The notes: a model not told the origin generated them from the letters alone. 64,000 bases of DNA from Vitellaria paradoxa (GCA_019916065.1 CM034236.1:21903508-21967507), one strand, 5' to 3'. Numbered from the stretch's first letter, positions 50,205 to 62,682 are shown. A program made the numbers and translations.

Positions 50205-51434
50205 AGAAGATATTTGTGGTCAGGGGCTAAATTAAGGCAATGGGGAAGTAAAGTGGCATGGTCAGAAGTTTGCAAACCCAAGAATGAAGGTGGCCTTGGA
50301 TTAAGAAGACTTGCATAATGGAACAAAGCCTCCATGATGAGACACATATGGGCTTTATGCACCAAAAACCCCTCCTTTAGGGTAGAGTGGTGTCACCATA
50401 ACCTACTTAAAGGAAAGTGTTTTTGGGAAATAAAACCACCTACAGATTGCTCCTGGACGTGGAGAAAGTTGCTAAAACTTAGAGATGAAGCTAGACCCTT
50501 ATCCAAATATGAAGTTGGCAAAGGTGATTCAATTTCTCTATGGTATTCTAATTGATACCCCCTAGGTCCTTTGATTCCAAAATATGGGGCCACGGGTAGC
50601 TTATGATGCTGGAATTTCTAAAGGAGCAAAAGTTAGCCGCATCATTGAAGATGGAGAATGGAAGTGGCCTTACCCATGCACATGGGAATTAAAAGAGATA
50701 ATCATAGACCACCCGTCCACATACAAGCCAAGAGTCAACTTTGCAGACAAGTTTATTTGGGAAGCTTCGAAGAATGGGGTATATAATGCAAAAGCTACTT
50801 GGAAAGCTGTTCGGGGAAGAAACCAAAAGGTAAATTGGCATCATTTAATTTGGTCTAACATACACATCCACGGCAAAGCTTCATTCTTTGGCTCGCCATC
50901 AAAGGAAAGTTGAATACAAAAGAGAGATTGATTGGTTGGGGAATGAATGTAGATCCTAATTGTGTTCTATGTTGTAATGCTATGGAAACCATGGACCACC
51001 TCTTCTTCAACTGTCCATTTGTAGTTGATTTGAGGGTTAAAGTGTTACACAAATGCTCCATTGCCAAGCCTACACAACCATGGAAGCATGAAGTCTTATG
51101 AGCTACGGGGAAGTTTGGGGGGAAGCACATCAATCAAGTTCTTTGCAAGCTCACATGGACCGATTTGGTGTACCACACATGGAAGAAAGAAACAAAAAAA
51201 TTTACAAGGGACATTCCTCATCCGTGGCTAGCATTATGCAAAGGATTGAGCATGTAGTTAGAACCAAGCTTTTACAAAATTATGTAAAGATGACTAATGT
51301 AGATCATAGTTTACTTGACAATTGGAGGATCCAATAGCTATTATGTAATTTTGTTGTTCAGGGGTATGCCCCCTAGATATTGTACATAAACTTCCCATTT
51401 AATCCAAATTTATACTTACTTACCAAAAAAAAAA
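50205..51434 (+). mobile_element. 5'-truncated L1-type LINE, inserted in the SIRE-like LTR region
   Basis: The frame starts RYLWSGAKLRQWGSKVAW at 50208 and runs with stops through NEGGLGLRRL, SKYEVGKGDSISLWY and the reverse-transcriptase zinc-binding (zf-RVT) domain. That domain includes TKERLIGWGMNVDPNCVLC and DHLFFNCPF. It ends after a short 3' UTR in TACTTACC plus an A run (51425-51434). RT and endonuclease are missing, as expected for 5' truncation. Frameshifts near 50550 and 50880 make it non-functional. Target duplication not resolved. Confidence 0.8.
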
Positions 51435-52133
51435 TGGTAAAAACTCCTTTGAACTCAAAAAAGAAAACAACTTTGGATCCTTAAGCGGATCAAACTAAAA
51501 ATCTTCACTATGAAAAGAAAGGTTACAAGGTACAAGGAAATGGATTACAAGTTTCCACAATCAACTACCTATTGATCTACTTATCTAAAACCCATCCTGA
51601 CCTTACTTGCTAGACTTCCCGCAATCAACATCAACCCATGAAGAAGATGACCTTCAATACATGAAGGAGCTCTCCCAATCTGATGCACACCAATAGATTT
51701 GAACTCGAACTTGATGGATTTTTGCCAAAGAAGGTAAATGAGGTCATAGACCCAAGATTCCTCAAGCCACCGTCATATTTTTCGAATATAGCCTTGGAAA
51801 GGTATAGGTGAGAGGCATGAGTTAAAAAAGGTAAGGTTTAGGAAAAGACATTTTTATTTATATCAAAAGAAAAAGGGTAAAGAGGTCATTTGAGCGAGAC
51901 TAAAAAAAACTAGTTTCTATGGCTCAAGCCAGCTTTGTGCCTTAACCTGGATGATATTCAATATCATGTACCCATGTTCCTATACGTATATCAGCTAATG
52001 GTATGCAACTTCCTATTTGAGAATTTAGATAAAGTCTCTCATATCTATAAGCAGGGTGGCGTGGCCAAGAAGCAGCCACCTAACTACCCCCTTCGGCGTG
52101 CTCCTAGGTAACTCGTGGGTGAGAGATTCTCTT

Positions 52134-52330
52134 AAGTTGCTCGCAAAACAAGCTTACACACTGGTCAGTGTTTCTGCAAGCTTGTAGGCGTCTCACTGTC
52201 ATGAAATTCCCTAAGTTGCTCACAAGGCATGCTTACACATTGATCAGTGTTCCACAAGCTTGCGAGTGTGAGGTTCTCCTGAGTTGCTTGCGATGATGGC
52301 TCACACACGATATATCAGCCACCACGCTGG
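52134..52330. repeat. Three-unit imperfect tandem repeat
   Basis: Units begin with (A/G)AGTTGCT at 52134, 52213 and 52281. Each contains a CTTACACA(C/T)TG(G/A)TCAGTGTT-like core and, in units 1 and 2, CAAGCTTG. The period is about 79 then 68 bp. Each unit has self-complementary arms (CAAGCTTAC...GTAGGC-type), so it may form stems. Confidence 0.75.
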
Positions 52331-52411
52331 AACTTCTCTTTTTTTTCTTTTCCTAACCTTCTCAACTAGTACACAAACACTTTTTGGCTTTGTGTAGGTG
52401 AACCATTAACA

Positions 52412-53780
52412 TTCACTTGTGACATTTTCTAAAAACTAAGTGTAAATTACAACCAAATGTTTGCTTGGATATTGCTAATTTAAAAACTAACAAAATGACA
52501 TTTACAGATATCTAGCTAAATTACAGCAATTTCCTATATTTTTCAACATATAGAAACTGTCATAGTTGTCTTGCAAAAGCTTTGCTATCAAGCATTCACC
52601 ATAAGCGCTTCCAATGTGTCTCTTTCTACAACATATGATTATAACAATCTTATCCATAAAAAGGATACCAAAAAATATCCTAAGTTCACACATATATGAG
52701 CAAAGCACAAACTTATGTTATCGTATACCCCATCGCAAAAAATTCTAGTCCTATGATATTTTCTTCCACTTAGACAATTTGTTTAACTTTCCCTCCATTG
52801 TCTTTAGCCTTCCAACTTCCATTCCCAATTCCCTAATCACATCATAGTTTTATATCTTTCTATGCTTTTCATTTTTTTTTTTTGTATTTATTTGTTTATT
52901 GGGGTGGGGTGGTTGAAATGTGTTAAGGACTCAGACCATCAAATTAACTATTTTAAATCAATAGTTCTTATCAGTTTTCATCACTCAATAGTGACCCTAA
53001 TTTTCTTTCCACTTTGTTACAAGTGCCTTTTACATTCAATACTTCCACAACTCCCATTTTTGTCCCTTTAAATCATTTTGTGTATGGCCACTTCCATCCT
53101 TTAAACTCTACTCTCCTTTTGAGCTCTCATGATATGCATTTCATTCATTTATTGAAGACATACTAATAATCAAATACAATGATGCCTGTGCAATCACTCT
53201 ATCAGAAGAAACAGCCTACAATCTACCTATAGTCGTAAACATGCTTTTTAGGTTTGCTAACAATAATAATTTGTTGGAAATTATATCTATGTCTAACCTT
53301 AATTTATGTAAGAAACATTAGAAGTTAAATGCTTCACAAATCACAGCACTGTGGAAATCACAATCTAAATGGAGATAATTGTAGCACCTATAGGAAACAT
53401 AGAGCAGCAGTAAATATGTTTTTAGAAAACATACTGGTAGATGGAAAAAAATGGTCATGCGCTCAATGTTTCAAGTTCAAGATCATGCACCAGATTGTTA
53501 AGGTTCTTGAATGACTAAGGTTACGTTCTAGCTTTTAAAGGCAATGATGAACCATAGGAAAATATTCTATATTAATGTAAAGTAAAAGCCACTGTTTAGA
53601 CAAAGTTATTGTCATCTATTTAAGGTCCTTATATTATAGCTAAATAGATTGCATCTAAGTCATTAATGATTTAAAATTATTTCAAGCCTCCAAGAAGTAA
53701 GAGAAACCAAAGAACTCAATAGAGGAGTTCCATCAAGAACCATAACTATTTTTTTAAGGAATATAAATGGTAACTAAGAA
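52412..53780. other. Spacer without recognisable genes
   Basis: AT-rich, with scattered short ORFs that match no family I know. No RNA gene or repeat structure is supported. Confidence 0.45.
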
Positions 53781-53781
53781 A

Positions 53782-53905
53782 GGGTGTGACATGAGGACTT
53801 CCTAGAGGGTTACCCATTTTAATACTGCTCCCTAAGCATCCTTAATTGCCTAATTGTAAAGTTTTGATGGGATCATGTGCATTAATGCAAGATGATTGCA
53901 CTCTG
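53782..53905 (-). pseudogene. Degenerate 5S rRNA copy
   Basis: The plus strand reads GGGTGTGACATGAGGACTTCC, then GGTTACCCATTTTAATACTGC, then CCTAAGCATCCTTAATTGC, then TTTTGATGGGATCATGTGCA, then TTAATGCAAGATGATTGCAC. This follows the reverse complement of plant 5S rRNA over its full ~120 nt with many substitutions. Internal promoter boxes are damaged, so transcription is unlikely. It could be an isolated retropositioned copy or the remnant of a Cassandra-type TRIM, whose LTRs carry 5S sequence. No LTR pair was seen. Confidence 0.75.
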
Positions 53906-54640
53906 TTAGGAACCACAACTACTAGTGGCATACTCAAAAGTTTCAAGTTTGAAAAACCAATTCCATAAAATCGAAGCATCAAACATATTTCCTAATTTAA
54001 CCCAATGGATAAGCCAAATAGTTGGTGAGTTGAGGTTAACTGCGAGAAGACAAGTCTCACGTTAATCTCCCTGGGCGCTATTACTCCTCAAGTGCCATGC
54101 TAAGATTTACCTACAAACCCAGTGTTTTACTACTGATGGTTCTCAATTTGTAAGAAAGATAAATAGAGAAAGAGAGCGAGAGAGAAACAACATATCTCTT
54201 GATTTTTTCATTGCCATTAAGTAGATAAGTTGTACACTTGTGTACTGACCCCTAATCAAATTGATGTAACATGAAACCTACTAGTCTAAAGTGCCATGGA
54301 GAGCAACAAAAGTCCACAAACCACCAAATTGACACCAACGAGCAAAATTCCCTTGTGCCTGATGACCCTATAGTAACAACAACGAACGTGCTAAACTATT
54401 AGTAGGAGTAGAAACTGTGACCATTAAGAAATTGCATCCTTCCAAAAAAAAGAACTAGCCAATCCAACCCGCTAAAGTGAAATATGCATAAGAAATTAGC
54501 AATAAACTGGACCAAAAATAAATCAAACCAACATACAAAAAAGAAATGGTCCCTGTGTAACCAATCATCTATAATATCAAATAAATTATTTTCATCTTTG
54601 GTAAATTTACTAAGGGCTATCGTCATAGTAATCCTTTTAT
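53906..54640. other. Spacer between the 5S relic and the organelle-like block
   Basis: No gene supported. It contains a short GA-rich tract (about 54167-54185). Confidence 0.4.
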
Positions 54641-55325
54641 CAACTCCTTCCCTATGCTTTAAAAGCTCTTATTCCATAAGCTCGGTAATTCCTTATTGCA
54701 ACTTCCTTAAGATAGAAAGAAAGACCGGCACCTGCTACTGCTTCGGATTGATAGTAGGTCGTTACTACACTCCTCCCTGTTCATAGAAAGTCAAGGAAAC
54801 TTCCCTTCTACTTACACCTGTCTATGTCTCATCACAAGGCTCATTCTTACACCTAGAAACTTTATCTGATCAAAGGCTAGGGCATAAAGATCCTGGTACT
54901 ATCTAGGTGTGAAGAACCATGGAGGTGACTGCAAGGAGTAGAAGTCTCACTCATTGGCCTAAATTGTAAGAACTATACTTTAAGAGAGGTGGTGGTCCAA
55001 ATCTTATCTAAACTACAAGAATAACTGACTAATCCATGCCATAAGGAGTCATTCTCTAAATGGGACGGGGCTAAGACTTTTAGTTGTTTAAGTAGGTTGG
55101 GTAATAGATTGACCATAGGAATACTTCAAGATATAAACTAGCGTAATAAATGTTGAGCATACGATGATGCCACCCATTTTCATTTTTGTGGAATTGCTTG
55201 GCAGAGGAAAGGGTTGTAGGTGATGTCACGTTTTGCATCTTATCTAGAGAAGGGCATTAAAATTGTTCCTATTAGGTTGTGTGTGGTAGCTGATATAGAT
55301 GAATAAATACGGGCCATTTGGACAA

Positions 55326-56154
55326 TGTTAAGGCTAAAATTATAGATTAGCAAATCCATAGTCAAAGATAGTGGTTTGTAATGTCTAGACTTAGTGCAGG
55401 CTAAGACACTACATTCTTAAGTCAAGTAGAAGTGTGAAGGCCTCAGAAATACAAGTTTCCATAATGGCTGGAAGTCCTAAAGAAGCCAAATAAAGTTCAG
55501 AATGGATTTACGTAAGAAGACCGCAGGAAGGCTGCAGTTTATCACTGGAAAATACCGAGAGCTGAATTTAGAGTTTTGGCCGTGTGGGATCACCGCTCTA
55601 AGCCACAAGATGGCTGGGGGAAGCCCGTGAGTGTGCCCTTCCCGCGAGGTAGGCTTTTCCAGCATGTTTTGATCGGTTCAAGCCTTAGCCGCCTCTATTT
55701 GTCTATATATATCTCCTGGCATCTTCTAGAAAAAGTGACACACACAGATATAGAGAGAATACACATGAGATTGAGAGCTTGAAAGTTCAATTATTCTCTC
55801 CATCACTTAGCCAACAAGGTTCATGTTCAATCCGAAGGAGTTTGGGTTTGAGGTTTATGAATGCTGAGGATTCAGCAAAGCTACCAAGGATTCGGTGTTG
55901 AGCCTTCAAGGAGTCGAAAGAATTTCGCTAAGGGAGTTGGTGAATCAAGGATTCGAGCAAACGTCAACAAAAGTATAAAGTCGAGGAATCGATCCATCGA
56001 GACGTTGAGTTTGTAACTAACGTTTGTTTATTAGTGGAAGTTTTGTTTGAGGTTTCCCTTTGTGGGTTTCCTCGTTTTGTTTATCACACCTTCTGTTATT
56101 CTGTGTGTGTGGTTGATTGTTTGAGATCCTCCATCAGCATATTGTGAAATTTCA
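55326..56154 (+). repeat. 5' LTR of copia IV
   Basis: Begins TGTTAAGGCT and ends GTGAAATTTCA. TATATATATCTCC at about 55705 is a candidate TATA region, about 450 bp before the LTR end. It matches, in reverse complement, the LTRs at 58536-59363 and 60249-61117. Confidence 0.85.
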
Positions 56155-56155
56155 A

Positions 56156-56170
56156 TAGGTATCAGAGCAG
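56156..56170 (+). other. Primer-binding site of copia IV
   Basis: TAGGTATCAGAGCAGG starts one base after the LTR and matches the initiator-Met PBS almost exactly. Confidence 0.85.
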
Positions 56171-56211
56171 GTTCATTTTTGAGAACAAAACGTGATCTTG
56201 CTATTTGTCGA

Positions 56212-57600
56212 TGGATCCTCTTAGAGAAGACAGTTCGAGCACGAGACCCCCATGGTTCAATGGCACCAACTACGCATATTGGAAGGTCCAAATGAGAGCT
56301 CATCTAATCTGATTGAACATCAATGTTTGGTTGGCTATTAAAAAAGGTTGGGAAAAACCAACTCATTTTGTCGATAACGTGATGGTTGAGAAGCCTATAG
56401 ATTTGTGGACCAGGGCAGAGCAGGAAAAGGCATAATGGAATTACAAAGCCCTGAGCTCTATTTTTTGTGCAGTCTCCACCGATGAATTTAGAAGAATATC
56501 AAGCTGTGAGATTGCCAAGGAAGAGTGGACTATTCTTGAGTTAACTCATGAAGGCAACTCCACTGTGAAGAAGTCAAAATTACAAAAGATTACTTTTGAA
56601 TTTGAGAGCTTGAAAATGTCTGAAGATGAATTCTTTGATAGTTTTATGCAAAGCTCTGCGATATTGTCAACACTAGTTTCAATCTCGAAGAACCTATTCC
56701 CAACTGAAAGTTTGTAAGTAAGATTCTCCGATCCCTACCTATATCCTTCCAAGCAAAAGTTACAGCTATTGAAGAGGCTAGGGATGTTGATTCAATGAGG
56801 GTAGAAGACTTGGTTGGCTCCCTACAGACTTATGAAGCCAACATGATCAAACCAAAGTCTAGAGGACTTGCCCTAAAAATAGTGAAGCAAGACGAGTCAT
56901 CCTCTAGTAACAATGAGTCAATCCCCTCTCTTGAAGAAATTGCTATCTACACCAAAAAAATTAGAAAACTCTTCAAAAAGAAAGATAGCAAGCAAGGAAA
57001 GACAAAGAAGAATGAGAAAGTCAAATGAGAGAAATCTTCGGAGAAGAAGAACAAGGAGAACAAGTCTAAGGGCATGAAGTACTATGAGTGCCAAGGTTAT
57101 AGTCACATAGCTCAAGACTGTGGAAACAAGAAGAGTAAGAAGAAGGTTCTCAATGCAACTCTTGAGGATTTAGATAATCTATCGAGTACTTCCTCTTCTT
57201 CAGAAAACTTTCCAAAAAATTATACTGCTTTCATGGTTAAAGCTAGTGCCCCCTCAAAGTCAGCAGAGTCATCCTCTTCTAAGAGCAAGAAAGAAGAATC
57301 CTCCGAAAGTGAAGTTGAAGAAGATTCAGATGAGAAGGTAGATGTTGAAGAGGTGTATGAACAGTTGTACCAAGACTGTTGAAAGCTCCACAAGCAAAAC
57401 AAGAAGTTGACCATGAAGAACAAGGTGTTGAAAATGGAGAGAGACAGTCTAAAAATTGCTCTGGAAGAATTGCAAGCCAAATGTGAAGGTCTTGAAACAA
57501 ACAAGAAAACTCAAGAAGAGTTGATAGTAGCACTTAAGGCCAAGTTGGAACAAAAAGAAAAAGATGTGAAAGAGGCACTTGGCAAGCTGTAATCTGTGTA
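56212..57600 (+). pseudogene. copia IV gag relic
   Basis: It starts MDPLREDSSSTRPPWFNGTN at 56212. Early stops replace coding residues (after RAHLI and after EQEKA), and a frame change follows near 56650. Later segments are MRVEDLVGSLQTYEAN (56795), the knuckle KYYECQGYSHIAQDC (57077) and an acidic/coiled-coil tail (to 57592). The first knuckle Cys is Tyr. Beyond 57600 the sequence passes into a few unassigned bases and then the truncated 3' LTR, so no pol is present. Confidence 0.82.
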
Positions 57601-57685
57601 ACTCAAAATGAATACTGCATCGTCACAACTTGATGACATACTTGGGATGCAAAGGAGCCCGCATGACAAAAGAAGACTTGGGTAC

Positions 57686-58034
57686 ACTGTTCAATCCGAA
57701 GGAGTTCAGGTTTGAGGCTTATGAATGCTAAGGATTCAGCACGCTGTGGATTCTGCAAAGCTACCGCGGATTCGGTGTTGAACCTTCAAGAAATTGAAGG
57801 GCTTTCGCTAAAAGAGTTGGTGAATCGAGGATTCGAGCAAACATCAACAAGAGTATAGACCCGAGGAGTCGATCCATTGAGAGGTTGAGTTTGTAACCAA
57901 CGTTTGTTTATTAGTGAAAGTTTTGTTTGAGGTTTCCTTTCGTGGGTTTGCCCATTTTGTTTACCACGCCTTCTGTTATTCTATGTGTGTGGTTGATTGT
58001 TTGAGATCCTCCATCAGCATATTGTGAAATTTCA
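57686..58034 (+). repeat. Truncated 3' LTR of copia IV
   Basis: Begins at TGTTCAATCCGAAGGAG, which corresponds to about 55823 in the 5' LTR, and ends GTGAAATTTCA. The first ~500 bp of the LTR are missing. Confidence 0.88.
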
Positions 58035-58535
58035 GACAAGACCTATTTTCATAATTAGTGGCAAAGCAGAACAGGAAAGGGACCGAGCTGACTGATGAGT
58101 GCCTTTTTAGCCTTTTTGTAAAGGTTCTCATGTGGAGCTAACATGGCTGGCTACATACAAGTATAGCCAAATCAAGATGAGACTGGCTAAAGAGTTAGAG
58201 GCCATAGCGGGACTACCATACGAAAGCCCGCCCTACTAGCTAACTTATTCCCGAATAACAGTAGCCTTTATGTGAATCTTTTCCCGATCAGGCCAAGCCG
58301 AATCAGGTTACCACTTAGGTTGGGAATGACTCAGCCCACATGCATCATTTGATGAAAGCACTCCAACCTAGCCTCCTTAAGAAAGCTTTGCATGGTAGGT
58401 GCTGCCTGTTACTCAGTAATGGGAGAAAGGGGCAAAACTGATCCCTTCCCAACAAAAGATGGGCTCTAAAGGCCAAAAAAAAAGAAAAAAGATATGCCAA
58501 ACGAGAAGCAAGATAAAAGTATTCTTGTTGTGAAA

Positions 58536-59363
58536 TGAAATTTCATAATATGCTGATGGAGATCTCAAACAATCAACCACACATAAACAAAAGATTGTAG
58601 AAGGTAGTATACAAGAAACAAGGAAACCCACAAAGGGAAACCTCAAACAAAACTTTCACTAATAAACAAACGTTAGTTACAAACTCAACCCCTCGATAGA
58701 TCGACTCCCCGACTCTATACTCTTGTTGATGTTTGCTCGAATCCTCGATTCACCAACTCCTCTAGTGAAAGCCCTTCAACTCCTCAAAAGTACAGGACCG
58801 AATCCTCGGTAGCTTGCTGAATCCTCAGCATTCACAAACCTCAAACTCGAACTCCTTCGCATTGAACACGAAATATATTGGCTAAGTGATGGAGAGAATA
58901 ACTAAACTTTCAAGCTTCCAATCACATTTGTATTCTCTCTATATCTGTGTGTATAAACCTTGAAGACGCCAAGAGATATATATAGACAAACAGAGGCGAC
59001 TGGGGCTCGAAGCAGTCAAAATAAGTTAAGAAAAACTTCCTCGCGGGAAGGGCACACCCACAGCCTTCCCGCATCCTTCAAGCGCCAATCCCGCGAATTA
59101 GTCCGGTCTTCCCGCACAGCCAAACTCCTAATTCGAGCTCTTAGCTTTATCCCGTGGCAAACTACGGCCTTCCTGTGGTCTTCCTATGTTATTCAATTCC
59201 GAACCTCTTCAAGACTTCCAGCCGTTACGAAAACTTGATTTTTTGAGGCCTTTTAGAATTCTAACCGACTTAAGACTCTAGTGTCTTAGCCTACACTAAG
59301 TCTAAAGCACAAACAATTTTATTTGATCATAGATTTGTCAATTTACAAGTTTTAGCATTAACA
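58536..59363 (-). repeat. 3' LTR of copia V
   Basis: On the minus strand it begins TGTTAATGCT and ends TATGAAATTTCA. It aligns with 60249-61117 and, inverted, with 55326-56154. Confidence 0.88.
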
Positions 59364-60248
59364 ATCTCCCCCTTTGGCAATTCCACGTCAGAACTCAAAA
59401 ATTAAATTACAAATGAATTCATCATATTTTAAAAAAGGCCTAAGTAGACTCTTCCTTGATCAATATGTTCTGATTATAGGACCTGTTTGCTGCACACTTA
59501 AACAAAACGATAAAAGGTATCATGTGACAACAAATAATAATTAGAAAAAACATTATGGAACATGGCACAATTAAAAACATTATGGAACATGGCTCAAAAT
59601 ATTCTCCCCCTTAATTAGCACAAAAAGTTAATTGTTCTCCCCCTTAATTAACTAACATCTTTTCAAATCTTCTCTCCCTTAACTATGTATCTCCCCCTTT
59701 TTGACATAAATTGACAAACATGAAGGTGCAAAGGGTAATCTTGATTAAATCATTCCAAGTTCTATTTTCCCAAACACAAAACTAAACACAGTTTCAAAAT
59801 TTTGACCATACATAAATAGTAACAAATAAGAATTCCAAGAATCACCCTACTATTTATGTCATGAGTTGTTCACAAATATCATACCAATGGTCAAATGCCT
59901 GTGCGGTGTGTGAAATGAAGTTTAAGTGCAACATGATTAATATTCTTAACATACTCGCATGAATTTTAAAATTGCTCATTTTGGACTTTGAATTGAATTG
60001 AGTAAGATATGCAGTGTTAGCTCTTCGACTAGTTTCTCCTCAAATTATAGTTTTCAACTAAACACCAATTTTTCAATTTACATCCGCCAATATATATATA
60101 TTTTTTATTTTTACTTGGCGGCTTTCAGGCACTTATGAATAGGTAACCTTCTTCCTGTATCATCAAACCCAGAGGGTGGTTATTTTGATAACCCACACGT
60201 CAATGAGCTAGCTTTCACTCTATCCTATATGGTAGCCCTAATACCAAT

Positions 60249-61117
60249 TGAAATTTCGTAATATGCTGATGGAGATCTCAAACAATCAACTACACACAGA
60301 CAAAAGATTGTAGAAGGCAGTATACAAGAAACAAGGAAACCCACAAAGGGAAACCTCAAACAAAACTTTCACTAATAAACAAACATTGGTTGCAAATTCA
60401 ACCCCTCGATAGATCAACTCCTTTACTCTATACTCTTGTTGATGTTTGCTTGAATCCTTGATTCACCAACTCCTCTAGTGAAAGCCCTTCGACTCCTCAA
60501 AGGTACAGGACCGAATCCTCGGTAGCTTTGCTGAATCCATAGCATACTAAATCCTCAGCATTCACAAACCTCAAACCCAAACTCCTTCAGATTGAACACG
60601 AAACATATTGGCTCAGTGATGGAGAGAATAACTAAACTTTTAAGCTTCCAATCACATGTGTATTCTCTCTATATCTGTGTGTGTATAAACCTTGAGGATG
60701 CTAGGAGATATATATAGACAAATAGAGGCGGCTGGGGCTCAAAGCAGTCAAAATAGGCTGAGAAAAATTTCCTCGTGGGAAAGGCACACCCACAGCCTTC
60801 CCGCGGCCTTCCCGTACCCTTCATGCACAAATCCTATGAATCAGTGCGGTCTTCCCGCACGGTCAAACTCCTGATTTCAACTTTCGACTTTATCCTATTG
60901 TAAATAGTAGCCTTCTTGCGGCCTTCTTGTGGTCTTCATGCGTTATTTAATTCTGAACCTCTTCAGGACTTCCAGCCGTTATGGAAACTTGATTTTCTGA
61001 GGCCTTTTAGAATTCTAACCGACTTAAGACTCTAATGTCTTAGCCTACACTATGTCTAACGTACAAACAATTCTATTTGATCATGGATTTGCCAATTTAC
61101 AAGTTTTAGCCTTAACA
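60249..61117 (-). repeat. 5' LTR of copia V
   Basis: On the minus strand it begins TGTTAAGGCT and ends TACGAAATTTCA. At 869 bp it is slightly longer than its partner, partly through an extra segment near 60535-60555. Confidence 0.88.
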
Positions 61118-62682
61118 TGAAATCTCCTTCCTTTAGCTGTTGTAACAATGGAAAAACAATCTTTGCCTAGCTAGTAACAAGCGAAGCAAAAGAGCTATCG
61201 TCAAAAGATTTGCATTTATATCGATTCTTCTAGCTTCAATCGAGAAAGGAACCTTGAAAAGTCTTTCAAAACTTTACATCCATTAGGGCGGTAAGCATGG
61301 AAAAGAGCCTTGGGGTGAGACTGATGGAGGTAGCCCCAGCCCTATGAGATTTTATCGGTCATTAAGGACCTATTCCCAACTTGTCAATCAAGGATAGACG
61401 GAGCTATTCGATCAATATTTCCTCATGTAAACATGCAAAATAAAGAAAAAATGCCCAAATCCATCTTATAGAAGGCCATCTTACTTTTTCTTTTTGAGGT
61501 GTTAAGACCCTATGTGAATCTACTAAAAGCAAAGCATTAGAAGAAGAAAAACTATAACTAACTTTTTAGTGATCTCTTCTCTTGTCACTGCTACTCCTGT
61601 AATGCACTAGTGCATACAGTGGAGAAGAAAATAAGGAAACCTCAAGTTGATAAGCTAACTACTTTCCCAACCTATTCCTATAATGTTTTCTAGAAGTCGG
61701 ATAGAGCAGGAGAGCAGAGTAAGTAACGATTAGCTATTCTTTTATGCACTAGCCCTTAAGGGTCTGGGTGACAAGCCTCATAGCTATAGTTACTAATTTA
61801 AGGCACTAGTTTCTAAAGCAAGTTCAATTGGCTTACTAACCTTAAAATCACATCCTTTTTTATAAAATTTAATCAAAAAGTTATGGGTTTAAAAAATTAA
61901 AGAAAAAGAGTCCCCTGACCTGCTTCCTTTAATCTAGTGTTTCGAATGGTTCTAGGTCTCACATTCTCCAAAAGGGCCGGATGACTATATAGTTATAAAG
62001 AAGGGGTTTGATATCTTGCTCACTTTTATATATCCTCTAAAGCTTTGCACTATATAGTGTCATCTCAAGAATTTGACTAGCACTAACTAAAGGAAAGAGC
62101 TTGCGTCTTGTTTAAAGACCGTGTAAGGGACCGAGGGAGACAAGCTTAACGAGGACAGAGATAGCCCTATAGACTATCAATGGGTAACAACTTGCTTTTG
62201 GCGGCCTGGGATTAGTTCAATAAAAGGGAACTCGGGACAAGAGAAGGGGAAACAAGAGCTTGCTTGACTAATAGTAAGGAAGAGTCATTTTAGTACTCAG
62301 CATAGTAGCTAGATCTTGTTAGTTAGTAGCCTTTGGGCTAGAGTTCACAAGGCTCTTGTATAAATTTTGGTTCTGGACAGCTCTAAGTGGTCAGAATTTG
62401 AATTTGAGTGATTGTTCAAAGTAGTAAATTAATATACTCTATGGTGATGTTAAGAACTAAGAATTCTACAAAACCTTCTATTCGTTTTGAGTTTAGATAT
62501 TTTTTACCTTGGCAAGCTTAACAACTGGGGCCAAGCCAGGGGCAGGGAGTAGTAGGTAGGGGATTCAAAAGATGGAGATCAATACCAAGAAGGTGTAAGA
62601 TTAGAATGGACTAGGGTTAGGAATTTACAGCTATCCTTATACGTGGCTCCCAGCCAAAAGGGCATCACTTTACAAAAGAATA

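Larger units (their letters stand above)
50071..52411 (-). repeat. Probable 5' LTR of the SIRE-like relic, split by a LINE
   Basis: The LTR end abuts the PBS at 50071 (plus strand TGAAAGTCCC). Sequence resumes after the LINE at about 51435 and may run to CCATTAACA at 52411 (minus strand TGTTAATGG). There is no coding content. It includes a three-unit tandem repeat at 52134-52330. The outer edge is uncertain because the 3' LTR was not found. Confidence 0.45.
55326..58034 (+). mobile_element. copia (SIRE-like) element IV, internally deleted
   Basis: A full 5' LTR (55326-56154), PBS and gag are followed directly by the last ~350 bp of a 3' LTR (57686-58034). The perfect target duplication GACAA (55321-55325, 58035-58039) shows both outer ends are original, so pol and the first part of the 3' LTR were lost by an internal deletion. 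The 3' LTR part has a roughly 15-bp insertion (near 57755) and many substitutions relative to the 5' LTR. Confidence 0.88.
58536..61117 (-). mobile_element. copia V, short non-autonomous sister of copia IV
   Basis: On the minus strand the 5' LTR is 61117-60249 and the 3' LTR 59363-58536, separated by only ~885 bp. A PBS (ATTGGTATTAG, ~60238-60248) and a polypurine tract (AAAGGGGGAGAT, 59375-59364) sit in the right places. The perfect 5-bp target duplication is TGAAA (58531-58535, 61118-61122). The internal part has several GGGGGAG blocks on the minus strand (59600-59700) but no gag or pol. It is the same LTR family as copia IV. Confidence 0.9.

Noticed and set aside
52502..54786. Several 60-100-codon open frames on both strands
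   Set aside because: No motif, no consistent codon use, and no splice context; they fit chance expectation.
55576..56303. Open frames across the copia IV LTR and PBS, both strands
   Set aside because: They cross the LTR/PBS boundary or lie wholly in non-coding LTR.
57220..57533. Two overlapping minus-strand open frames rich in Ser and Leu
   Set aside because: They are the reverse of the acidic, Ser/Glu-rich gag tail of copia IV.
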